Assembly: GCA_964058845.1 (NCBI GenBank)
Contig: CAXKVR010000897.1
Span: 1 to 21,071, forward strand
DNA from: Carex sylvatica
Lineage: Eukaryota; Streptophyta; Magnoliopsida; Poales; Cyperaceae
DNA: 21,071 bases
Direction: 5' to 3'
The stretch's first letter is position 1. Each line of letters begins with the position of its first letter. The translations under genes and the position numbers were made by a program. The notes beneath the pieces are model-generated. The model made no database searches. It saw only the letters and a program-made list of their open reading frames with translations, and was not told the origin of the DNA. Positions 10,238 through 18,960 of the stretch are shown here, piece by piece.

Positions 10238-13200
10238 ATGCCCAGGTCTAGACGGTGGGGAGTACGACCTGAGCTTGCAGTGGGTCCAGCTAGAGCGGCT
10301 CCAGATGCTGTGCATCTGACTGGAGTGGGCGGATCCTCGGTGGATCCGACTGGAGAGGGCCAGTCGTCATATGAGGATACGACTGGTAGGGGATTTGAGG
10401 ATCCGATTGGAGCGGGTCCGTCGTCTCAGGTCGGTTTTACAGATGGCGTGCATGATCCTGACACATTTAGTCCTCTTCTATGGACCTATCATGTTAAGCA
10501 CCGCGTCTCATTGGCATCTCTTGAGGTACGTGATTTTTATACTTAATGTAAATAATACTAAAAAAATGGCACGATTTGAGTCTGACAAATTGATAATAAA
10601 TACAGGATGATGTCATGCTTACGGTGAGGCACCGCAGGTCTGAGATTCCGTTCGTTCCCCATAAAGAAATGGAGCGGTACCTCTTGAACCTTGGGTTGTA
10701 TCAGCTTGCCACCATGCCGCAGAGTAAGATCGATCAGTCTCTGATGCATGGTCTAGCAGAGAGATGGCGACCTGAGATCCATACATTTCATCTCCCGGTC
10801 AGGGAGATGATAGTCACCCTTGGTGATGTGAGCGCCTTATGGGGTTTACGTATTGATGGCGACCCCATAGGTGGCATCTCAGACCATCCAGAGCTGCAGA
10901 GGATGATACCGGAGTTGTTAGGGTGTGATCCGAAAAATCTGTAGAAGAAATATAAGAAGAAGAAGGGGGAGGAGGAGGAGTTCCGATATTCTGGGTACTG
11001 TATTTCTCTAAAGGCACTCCGGACTCACTTCTTCCAGAATCAGATATTTCTTGAGACTACTGACATTGAGGAGGTCAGGAGGTACCATCACACTTTTTAA
11101 AGTAAGTTAGTAGTTCATCAACAAATCTCAATTATTTGTATTGATTATTTTCTATTGCAGGTATACTAGGACGTATGTACTGGATTTGTGTGGTGCCGTC
11201 ATGTTCGAGGATTCCAGTGGTGACGCGATCCCGATTATGTATCTCTCCTTGCTGAGGAACATGGAGAATGAATCGAGATGGAACTGGGGTGGAGTTGTTC
11301 TCGCCCACTTATATAGAGGCCTGTGTCATGCTTGTCTGGTAAGTATGTATTAATATACGTTGTTATTGAAGGTTGGATAAGAAGCACCGAGTTCTTATTT
11401 TAAGTTAAATTTTCAGGTGAAGAATAGACATATTTTTGGACCGCTTCTTCTGCTCCAGCATTGGTCGTGGTCACATCTACCCGTAAATTGGTCAGTTATA
11501 CCATTGCCACATCCTCGATGGAGAGTTCCTGACCCAGACAGATGCCCCACGTACGGTGCCATATGGGGCTGTCATCAGAGTTATGAAGAGACGGGCAAGG
11601 GAGTTTCTTATGTCCGAGGTCAGCTCCAGATGCTCCGAGATGCGAATATCGACTGTTTTTCGTATCGTTCATCCCTTCTGAGTCGACTGACATTAGATCC
11701 AGAGCAGATATGACTATGGTATTATCGGGGACCGATTGTTTGTTACTGGATAGTGGAGTACCACTACTCGGATCGTGTATCTCGACAGTTTGGCTTAGAT
11801 GCTTTCATCCCGGAGTACCCGCTGATGGGTAAGGATGATACTGACAAGTTTCACAAGTAAGTATCTACTTAATTTCATTATCACCTTAATAATGCCACCG
11901 TTTACATATTTTCTAATTAATTGTACCTGCAGTACGGTGCACACTAAGAGCAAAGTCGACTGAAGCCAGCACTTCATCTTGGAGTACGACCGGGCTCGAC
12001 ATCCGAAGCAGCACTTATGGAGTCCGCCATTAGCTGCATCGTTGGGTGCTGGTCCCGGAGATTTGAGATATGCCGTATGGTACCAGAAATGGAGCATGTC
12101 GTCAGTCTACCTTACGGGCCATTATGGCGAAATCCTTCGACGTAGACTGATGGATTCATCTAGCAATTACATGCCTTGGGATCCGATAAATGCTCGCGCA
12201 GTAAGTACAACTGAAACATACTTTAATTAAAAAATTCAAATTTTAATTGCTTACTGTTGTAATAATCATGTTGTGTGCAACTGTTGACATCTGTGAGAGG
12301 AGTTGGACACAGCCTGGCGTGCATGGCGAAGGATGCTTGGCGGTACATAGGATGCCAAATGCTCGAGCACACTGCACCAATCGTGGAGACAGGCGATTTT
12401 GAAGGCCGCCTCGTTGGAATGCTGCGCGATTCTGGGGAGAACATCAATTGGCGGGAGATAAATAAGGCACCACGAAATCTGGATTATCAGCAGGAGGCCA
12501 TCTACGCTCATGATATGCCGTCACCTCCTACAGGTATTTACAGGTTAATATTAAAAGTATGACACACACAATGATTTTATTTTCACCGAATTATTTGTTG
12601 TAACTCACTTAATTTTCAATTATGTAGATGATGACTCGGGTTGGGCGTTCCACCACTGGGTGTTGAATACGCAAGGATGGGACGCTTACATAAATAAATA
12701 TGGAGTTCCAGTAGAGCTTGGCCCGGTCAGTTACCGTTTTATATTATTGATTGCTGAGTCATTTGTATGTAGCAAAACTGACATTATTTTAATTTAGGAT
12801 GGAGCACCTCGTTGGAATGTCGAGTCCAGTTTTAGCGTGGATAAACTGCCCCCGTTCGATACAGATGCTGAGGACATTGGCTCCCACGGACCACAATATG
12901 GAGTGGAGATGGAGCACGACTACGAGGCTGGTGGGAGTGCATCTCAGACTGCAGATGGCTTTGTCTCTGCATTATTTGGTACACCGCCTCCTGCCACGTA
13001 TGCTGCAAGCTGGGAGGAAGATCCATGGGAGCTGCGTACAGGCCCGGCACCCGCAGAGTCAGCTGGTCCATTTGATCCATGGACAGCCGGTACAGGTACG
13101 CATCACATGTATACGAGAGAGGAGGATAAGGATATGGGGGAGGAGGATTTAGGAGATGCGAGTCCGCAGAGGCAAACACAGAGGCGCATGCAGCCGCACA

Positions 13201-13262
13201 GGGATGGCAAAGGCATAGCGGCTCATAGGTTGTCTTCCTCCGGAAGGAAACGACGAGGATGA
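10238..13262 (+). pseudogene. Plant mobile domain (PMD, MAIN-like) protein gene of the MULE, nonsense-mutated
   Basis: Eight exons fit GT-AG sites and keep one frame: 10238-10525, 10606-11081, 11161-11338, 11417-11856, 11933-12200, 12281-12533, 12628-12725 and 12798-13262. They total 2466 nt, or 821 codons plus stop. The PMD signature is in exon 2: FHLPVREMIVTLGDVSALWG with GLRIDGDPIGG. Further PMD-type segments are WGGVVLAHLYRGLCHACL (exon 3), VEYHYSDRVSRQFGL (exon 4) and KQHLW (exon 5). The last exon is acidic and ends in a basic GRKRRG tail (possible nuclear signal). Three in-frame stops break it: TAG 10942-10944, TGA 11711-11713 and TGA 11961-11963. The exon 6 acceptor reads CAA where CAG is expected (12278-12280). 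PMD proteins of the MAIN type act in nuclear silencing and genome stability; the role in transposons is unclear. Because the frame is otherwise intact, inactivation appears recent. Confidence 0.88.
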
Positions 13263-13387
13263 TTGCAGAGTTTTTTTATTGTGATATAGTTCTGACTGTT
13301 GTATTTTAAGTTTGAGACTATTGTGTTATATGTTTGTGGTTGTGTTGGCATTATGATATCTTTTTTTTTATTATTTATGACTGTATG

Positions 13388-13442
13388 ACTGTAGTATTTT
13401 GACTTTAGGACTGTAGTATTATATGTTTGAGACTGTAGTATT
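13388..13442 (+). repeat. Three ACTGTAGTATT motifs at exact 22-bp spacing
   Basis: ACTGTAGTATT starts at 13388, 13410 and 13432. It is downstream of the PMD stop codon, probably in the 3' UTR. Its reverse complement AATACTACAGT is the core of the minisatellite at 16166-16397. Confidence 0.8.
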
Positions 13443-13519
13443 TTTTTTCATGTTAACTTTTATATTATTTCACCTCCTTGCCATCTCTGAATTTAACTAT
13501 TTTTGTTTTGTTGTTGAAC

Positions 13520-13766
13520 ATGATGGACAATAACAAAAGAGGTACTGAGCATTCCAAGTGTCACTGTAACTACATACTTCTTTTGAAAAGACTTGGTGTC
13601 AAATTACCTACTGAAAATCCCCCCCTTTTCGACGATGACTTTCTGGAATATCCATATCTAAAAAAAATTAATTGATGAAAATTCGTGTACTGGTAAGGCG
13701 AGCACATCGTCGGGTGTCACTAATGAAAAGTCGACTGCTAACAAGCCGGCGGCTGATAAGAAGTAG
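13520..13766 (+). pseudogene. Possible third small MULE gene (about 80 codons) with one frameshift
   Basis: From ATG 13520 the frame reads MMDNNKRGTEHSKCHCNY, then a LLKRLGVKLPTENPPLFDDD segment and EYPYL, before a stop at 13673-13675. At the A8 run (13660-13667) a one-base shift opens the other frame, which continues through LIDENSCTGKASTSSG to a Lys-rich end and TAG at 13764-13766. Both halves look like ordinary coding sequence while the surrounding DNA is AT-rich and non-coding. It lies on the PMD strand between the two convergent genes. I do not recognise the family and see no splice acceptor just before it. It could be a separate gene, a relic of a captured exon, or an alternative last exon of the PMD gene. 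Confidence 0.45.
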
Positions 13767-13971
13767 GGTTTTAAATTCATCAACGTAGTTTTTATGTTGT
13801 AAGATATTTTTTAATGTATCTTATCATCTTGTGTGATAATTAAATTATCACAACATAGTGCTGAGTTAGTCTAAAATAGTTCAACAATACAATTAAAGCA
13901 CAACAATACACTTACAGTTGAACAATACAATTAAAGTTCATATCTTAGTTTACACTAGCAAAAGAGTAAGT
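13767..13971. other. Convergent 3' spacer of the MULE with palindrome and direct repeat
   Basis: A perfect palindrome TGTGATAATTAAATTATCACA (10-bp arms, one-base loop) lies at 13832-13852. A 20-bp near-perfect direct repeat (GTTSAACAATACAATTAAAG) lies at 13879-13898 and 13917-13936. This is where the two transcripts should end. The palindrome could mark a 3'-end structure, but that is inference. Confidence 0.5.
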
Positions 13972-16082
13972 TTATCTGCCTCGAAACCCGAATAAACCAA
14001 AAAAACGATTAAGTTTTCTTGTACCAGCAGCAGGTGCGACATTACTTATAGATGCTTGGCTCGCAGGAGGGGGGTTGTGTTCTACCAGTTGCTTCAGCAA
14101 CAACTCTAGCATTTTCTCTTTCATTGTCTGCGTTTATGGCATCTGAACATAATAATACAGTTCAGTTATTACCATAATGAAATCATAAATTAATAAAACA
14201 TAACTACAATGCATCTGAACATAACAAAAAAACATACCTGCCGTGCACCTGTCAGAAACAGAACGACGAGCTCGATTTCCCGACGATCGCTTACCAACCA
14301 TCTCGTCCATGGTCATTACAACACGCTTGTGTCTCCTCCTTCCTTTTTATCCATCTTTTTGAAGGGAGTATTCTATCACCGACATATGCAGGTCACTCAT
14401 GCTGATCGGGATAAGAATGGAAAGATCCACCCCAAGTGGAAGCAAGGTAATCGGTACGATAAATGTCAGCAATATAGTGGTCGTCACAGTAGTTCCTCAC
14501 TCGGCATACCGCCATCACGTGACTACAGGGTATGTGACTTAGTTGGGGTCCTTGGCATGCACAGGTTATCGCCCTGGCATCTCCAAATTTAACCACGTAC
14601 TTGCAAGCCCTCTTCACAAACTTCATAGTGCCATCTGGTTTGCGGCTGGTAGGAACGTATTCATTTGGATTTTGCACTTCGAATTCTGTACCATCATTAC
14701 CCATCGGGATCACGTTCATAGTTGCACCTTTGTCCCTGTGTTGTTTTAGTTTCTTCTTCACCCTTGTTGAAAATGACTGGTTCATCCTTATTAGTTCTGC
14801 GGTCTTAGCACGCCGTTCTTGAAACCAGGCATTTAACTTGTAGAATGTGTCTTCTACAACTGCAGCCACAGGCAACATCTGGCTCTGCTTGAAGACTGCA
14901 TTCAGTGACTCCAACCCGTTGGTGGTCATAATTCTCCAACGCCAACCTCCATCACGGGATTGATATATTTTCTCGTATGTTGGATCTTCGTTTACATCTC
15001 TAAGATTATTTTTGCCCACCTTCATTAAGTAGAGATTTGCCTTTGGCATGTACTAAAAAAAATAAGAAAATAAAATAATATAAGTAAATAATTGTACTAA
15101 AAAAACAGTTTTCGAAAAATACAATAATATATGTAAACAATTGAAATATATATACCTTTGCAAAATTTCTAGTCATCTCTACCACCCTTCTCGGCTTTTT
15201 CTTTCTACAATTTTGTCTAAATATTTCTAGAATCCACTTGTCATTTCCGGTTGCCTTGGAAAGGTTCTTCGCAACGTGTTGCATACACAACCTGTGCACA
15301 CACTGCCCAGTACGCGTTGACCAACCGTAATCTTCACGATCAAAAATATATTTTATTCCTTTGTGCTGGTCTGATATCACACAGAAAATTTTTTCTTCCC
15401 CAATCACCCGTCTTCTTAAAAACTGCATAAAGAATCCCCAGTTCTCACCATTCTCTTTCTGAACAATTGCAAAGGCCAAAGGCAACAACTGGTTCTCAGC
15501 ATCATATGCACATGCTATCAGTAACCTCCCCTTATAACGGCCAGATATGAAGCATGCATCAATGCTGATAATGGGTCTGATGTATGGCACAGCTTGGATA
15601 CAAGCACCAAAAGCCCATGCTATGCCCTTGAATTGTTGAGCTCCCTCTATTAGCACTCCCTCCTTATCAAAAAAGGGGCCATGCCACAGCTCATATACAG
15701 TTCCGACATTTGTACTTGCCATGGCCTGGAGCAATGGTGCCAGATAGCCGTATGAATCCTTTCAACTACCAAATATTCTGCAAATGGCAAGTTCGCGACC
15801 TCTCCACAGCCTGTTGTATTTTGGTGTTACATATTTGTATTTGTGTCTGACTGTTCTAGCCACCGCCTTGATGCTCATAGATGGGTTCTCCTTAATGTCT
15901 TCCTCAATTGCATCGGCAATTAATGATGCCGTCAGCTGTGAATTGTCTGTCCTTGTAGATGCAGACTTGCATGTATGGGGTGGTTCACATTTCTTAATCA
16001 TCCATGCTTCTCCTGAACCCGCAAGGGTTGCAAAAAGGTGAAACTCGCACCGCGGGTGAGTTTTACATAGCACAACTAACAT
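13972..16082 (-). pseudogene. MURA-type MULE transposase (MULE domain and SWIM zinc finger), nonsense-mutated
   Basis: Exons on minus: 16082-15156, 15052-14238 and probably 14142-13972, with introns of 103 and 95 bp. The first exon opens with the MuDR-type DNA-binding region (VLCKTHPRCEFHL, W.IKKCEPPHTC). The catalytic domain follows, with Asp in SIDACFISGRYKG, Asp in VISDQHKGI and a C-x2-H in LCMQHVAKNL. Exon 2 carries TTNGLESLNAVFK and the SWIM finger CACQGPQLSHIPCSHVMAVC. Defects: TGA at 15762-15764 and TGA at 14393-14395, both where the family has Trp, and a one-base insertion in an A5 run near 14344-14348. After it the frame resumes as GRRRHKRVV..MDEM. The last exon reads KEKMLELLLKQL and ends LNRFFGLFGFRGR, but its frame does not join cleanly to the previous exon. 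The N-terminus is unclear: a stop lies just before Met 16082, so an upstream exon may exist or be lost. Confidence 0.9.
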
Positions 16083-16165
16083 TGTTCAGTCCCTTTTGTG
16101 TATTTTACATTCCCAGTTGCCGTGAACATGAGTCTCATAGATTTTATTTATAAGTTCATCTATGT

Positions 16166-16397
16166 ATTGTACGGTAAATACTACAGTAATTGTACGGTAA
16201 ATACTACAGTAATTGTACAGTAAATACTACAGTAATTGTACAGTAAATACTACAGTAATTGTACAGTAAATACTACTATAATCGTACAGTAATTGTACAG
16301 TAAATACTACAGTAATCGTACAGTAATCGTACAGTAGTTGTACAGTAAATACTACAGTAATCGTACAGTAATTGTAGAGTAATCGTACATTAATTGA
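16166..16397. repeat. Minisatellite built of 11- and 12-bp units ending in TACAGTA
   Basis: The array alternates ATTGTACAGTA-like 11-mers (also ATCGTACAGTA, ATTGTACGGTA) with AATACTACAGTA 12-mers, giving a 23-bp period. Seven AATACTAC copies occur; the last third of the array is mainly the 11-mer. It lies between the right TIR and the transposase start codon, probably inside the leader intron. Confidence 0.85.
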
Positions 16398-16434
16398 CTA
16401 ATTACTAAATAATTAAATATAATTTAAATAATAC

Positions 16435-16518
16435 CTGTCGCTTTTCGCCAAAAAAATCACCCGCTTCTGCTGCCGGGAGTGATGGTAATGATTGGAGTGA
16501 GCAGGAGAGAGAAAAAAT
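16435..16518 (-). promoter_or_regulatory. Putative transposase leader exon beside the right TIR
   Basis: Read on minus, TTTTATAACCCC at the inner TIR edge is followed by a CT-rich stretch (16518-16435) ending GCGACAG|GTATTA, a good donor with the intron starting at 16434. This mirrors the arrangement at the left TIR, where a TTTTATTACCCC precedes a CT-rich leader. I infer a TIR-embedded promoter and a spliced leader for the transposase. No confident acceptor is visible before 16082. Confidence 0.42.
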
Positions 16519-16756
16519 GGGGTTATAAAAGCATGCATAATGAACCGCAAATGGGGGGGGCGCCCCACATGCCATTTGACCCGTCCGTGGATGTGGCGCC
16601 CCACTGTGCTTGTGACCCGCCACTGGGCCAGGCGCTTCATAAGGAATATGGGCCGCCCGTGAACCTGGCGGTCAGGGCATGAATAAAAAAAAAAATCAAT
16701 TGCAGAGTTATTTTTAAAATTTTATTTTTCAGAGGAGATATTAATAAAAATGGCCG
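16519..16756 (-). repeat. Right terminal inverted repeat of the MULE
   Basis: This is the inverted copy of 8464-8744. The tip reads AAAAATGGCCG on plus (CGGCCATTTTT inward). It is shorter than the left TIR because it has a single copy of the 36-bp GC-rich unit and a G8 run (16553-16560) where the left arm has CCCCCTCCCCCC. The arms are clearly diverged from each other, arguing against a very recent origin of this copy. Confidence 0.9.
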
Positions 16757-16765
16757 CTCCTTTAT
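16757..16765. repeat. Right 9-bp target site duplication of the MULE
   Basis: CTCCTTTAT is identical to 8455-8463. It is followed by TG and then a GTATTT splice donor, so the element sits at the very end of a helicase exon. Confidence 0.93.
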
Positions 16766-16904
16766 TGGTATTTCTTTGCTTCTTGCTTAATTCATTCTTA
16801 TAAAATAAAACACAGGGGAAGTAGGAGAATGTCTTTATTAGGGCATTATATTTTTTTTTGAGTAAAGTTGGAGGTTAAGCTATCCAAGTTTTTAATAAAT
16901 TTAC

Positions 16905-17077
16905 ATCCTTTCAGATACTTGATTGAACCTGACCGAAATGGACGGTGCAGATTTTTAAATTGACATGAATCTCAAAGCACAAATAATACTGTCCCTATGT
17001 CATCCCGAGTAATCACCGGTTGAGAGTAAATCTGTGCTGTCTGTTTCGGTCAGGTTCAATCACATACCTGAGAGGAT
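16905..17077. repeat. Inverted-repeat MITE in a helicase intron
   Basis: The left arm (16905-16955) starts ATCCTTTCAGATACTTGATT and shares GATTGAACCTGACCGAAA with the inverted right arm (17028-17077, ending TGAGAGGAT). Total size is about 173 bp and it is non-coding. Target duplication is not clear, so the superfamily is open. It lies between the helicase exons ending at 16767 and starting at 17227. Confidence 0.75.
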
Positions 17078-17466
17078 ACGGATCCCTATTTAATACCATT
17101 GTTATTATAACAAATAATTTTTCTCATTTAAATTTCAAACCCATGGGGCATCATATTTTGTTTCGTCCATTCTCTGATTCCCTAAGAAAAAACAAGATAA
17201 CAGTTAAATGGTGAATATTGTAACAGATAGTAACAGATGTGGCTGCAAGAGGGTCGGATATACCAGATGTAGAGGTAGTAATAAACTACAGCTTTCCTCT
17301 GACAACGGAAGACTACGTGCATAGGATAGGAAGAACAGGTTGTGCCGGTAAAAAAGGTGTTGCTCGTACCTTCTTCACCCAAGCTAACAAGGTAGGACCT
17401 CTATGACCTTATGTTGGATTAGGTTGGGTTAAATTGTGAGGTTTCCTGTGCCATCTGATAGGAACC

Positions 17467-17942
17467 TAGGGGTGTAAATGGTCGGATACGGATCGGATAG
17501 TGGTCTTATCATATCCGTATCCGTTATATTTTTTTGGATACGGATACGGATACGAATAGTCTCGGATACAGATACGAATACAGATATTTTTTATAATTAG
17601 TTTGCTAGTTACAAAACATTTATTATATTACTAAAATATTAGTCACTAATTATGTCATAGTGTATAATATTGTTCATCAAAATATATATCTATATGCAAT
17701 TTAATAAATTATTCATACATATTCAATTTAATAAATCAATTTAAGAACATATATCACATTTGTTGTGATTTAAAGTATAAACGATCGGATACGGATAGTA
17801 AAATGCTTTACCGTATCCGCATTCATTATAATTTTTCGGATACGGATAGTCTTGAATACGGATACGGATCAGATAATTTAAGTACTTTTCTGGATTTGGA
17901 TTCGGATGAAATCGGATATTATCCGATCCGTTTACACCCCTA
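17467..17942. mobile_element. Non-autonomous hAT-type MITE
   Basis: The ends are inverted repeats: TAGGGGTGTAAATGGTCGGA on the left, and TAGGGGTGTAAACGGATCGG read inward from the right. Flanking 8-bp sequences are TAGGAACC (17459-17466) and TAGGCACC (17943-17950), seven of eight identical. An 8-bp duplication is the hAT hallmark. The subterminal regions are rich in GGATACGGATA motifs, and the 476-bp element encodes nothing. It sits in the intron between helicase exons 17227-17391 and 17986-18078. Confidence 0.85.
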
Positions 17943-18458
17943 TAGGCACCTGTATTAATTTTTTGTTGCCGTTCTCATGTGGTAGGGACGTGCTGGAGAG
18001 CTTGTTAATGTATTGAGAGAAGCTGGACAAGTTGTCCCTGTTTCGCTCACAAAATTTGGCACTCATGTCAAGAAGAAGGTTTCTTTTTCTTTTTTGTCTG
18101 TTCATTCTTGTATATCATTAATTGCTAGTGTCATGATTTATTCTTCTACAATTGTTTGGCTGATTTACCCTTTATTTATTCTTCTACAATTGTTTGTGTT
18201 TATATTAATTGTTTGGCTGATTTAACTTTCATCTGCATGCAGGAATCAAAGCTATATGGGGCACATTTCAAGGAAATTACAGCAGATGCCCCGAAATCAA
18301 CCAAGATCACATTTGCTGATTCTGACGAAGATTAATTGATGATTTGATGCGAAGAATATATCTTCAATTTTTTTTGTTTGTTTGTTTTATCTTCATTTAT
18401 AAGTTTATGTAATTCCATTAATACTTAACAAGTCTATACTGCGTTAGATGCTGATCGT

Positions 18459-18512
18459 ATAGCAAATGCTTTTGAATAATATGGGATAGCAAATGCTTTT
18501 GAATAATATGGG
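18459..18512. repeat. Perfect 27-bp tandem duplication
   Basis: The unit starting ATAGCAAATGCTTTTGAATA occurs at 18459-18485 and exactly again at 18486-18512. It lies just downstream of the helicase relic stop codon. Confidence 0.9.
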
Positions 18513-18532
18513 ATAGGTCGGTAAATCATATT

Positions 18533-18741
18533 TTTATATAATAAATTTGTAGAATACTAATTTTTACTGTTTTTGAATTTTTTTTTACTATTTATTATGA
18601 TTTATGAAAGATGACCACAAATGAATAGAAAAATAAAAGAAAATTTAGTTTATTTTTGACCATCTTTCATAAATCATAATAAATAGTAAATTTTTTTTTC
18701 AAAAATAGTAAAAATTGGTATTCTACAAGTTTATTATATAA
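18533..18741. repeat. Foldback MITE with about 80-bp arms
   Basis: The left arm (18533-18616) and right arm (18656-18741) are near-identical inverted copies. Landmarks are TTATATAATAAA at the tips, TGTAGAATAC, and TACTATTTATTATGATTTAT at the inner ends. About 40 bp separate the arms. Transcribed, it would form a long hairpin. Superfamily is not determined. Confidence 0.8.
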
Positions 18742-18960
18742 CCAATTTATTGAACTATTTAAATCGAAGTTTGAAGATTATACAATAAATTTTTAAGACC
18801 GCAGCACGAGATGGCCTCATGCTATCCATAACACCCAAGCCTTACTCATATTTCAAATCTCTTCCTTCGGTTAGATTTTAGTGGTCACTTCTAAATTTCT
18901 AAACAGTATGTTTAGAAACTAAATTTTAAGTAGGGAACAAACATACAATAATTGAAATAA

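Larger units (their letters stand above)
8464..16756. mobile_element. Mutator-like element (MULE) carrying a transposase and a plant mobile domain gene
   Basis: The 8293-bp element has long TIRs (about 240-280 bp), a perfect 9-bp target duplication (8455-8463 and 16757-16765), and two convergent genes: PMD-like on plus and MURA-like transposase on minus. Tail-to-tail arrangement resembles maize MuDR, where each gene is read inward from its own TIR. Both genes are broken, so this copy cannot mobilise itself, though intact TIRs might be used in trans. Removing the element and one target copy restores the helicase exon sequence across the junction, which is independent proof of the boundaries. 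PMD proteins are known to occur both as cellular MAIN-like genes and within transposable elements. Confidence 0.95.
8374..18335 (+). pseudogene. DEAD-box RNA helicase relic (RH5/STRS1-like), 5'-truncated and split by a MULE
   Basis: Four C-terminal exons are visible: 8374-8463 continuing at 16766-16767, then 17227-17391, 17986-18078 and 18243-18335 (TAA). All junctions are GT-AG and phase-compatible. They encode the second RecA-like domain: HGDKAQHARTTALSLFKEG, motif V (here ARGSDIP), motif VI (here [10 protein letters not shown]), and a C-tail LYGAHFKEITADAPKST..ADSDED. Known family members have ARGLDIP and HRIGRTGRAG, so Leu-to-Ser in motif V and loss of the arginine-finger Arg in motif VI would impair ATP hydrolysis. 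The first exon appears to lack two bases before the IHGD segment, shifting the frame. An 8.3-kb MULE interrupts this exon two bases from its end. No N-terminal RecA domain is found upstream. This is a dead copy. The RH5/STRS1 assignment is by recalled similarity. Confidence 0.88.

Noticed and set aside
10942..11963. Stop-codon recoding (TGA read as Trp)
   Set aside because: Many Trp codons in the same genes are TGG, neighbouring nuclear genes use TGA as stop, and the pattern is explained by deamination.
12799..13179. Open frames on both strands overlapping the last PMD exon
   Set aside because: They are shadows of the exon at 12798-13262, whose frame continues that of the upstream exons.
10238..13262. 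Functional cellular MAIN-like gene
   Set aside because: Three in-frame stops and a damaged acceptor, and it lies inside MULE borders with target duplication.
14209..14822. Plus-strand open frames opposite the transposase
   Set aside because: They are antisense to the SWIM and C-terminal exon and have no recognisable domain.
16166..16397. CRISPR-like array
   Set aside because: The units are contiguous 11-12-bp repeats without unique spacers, and the context is a plant transposon. It is a minisatellite.
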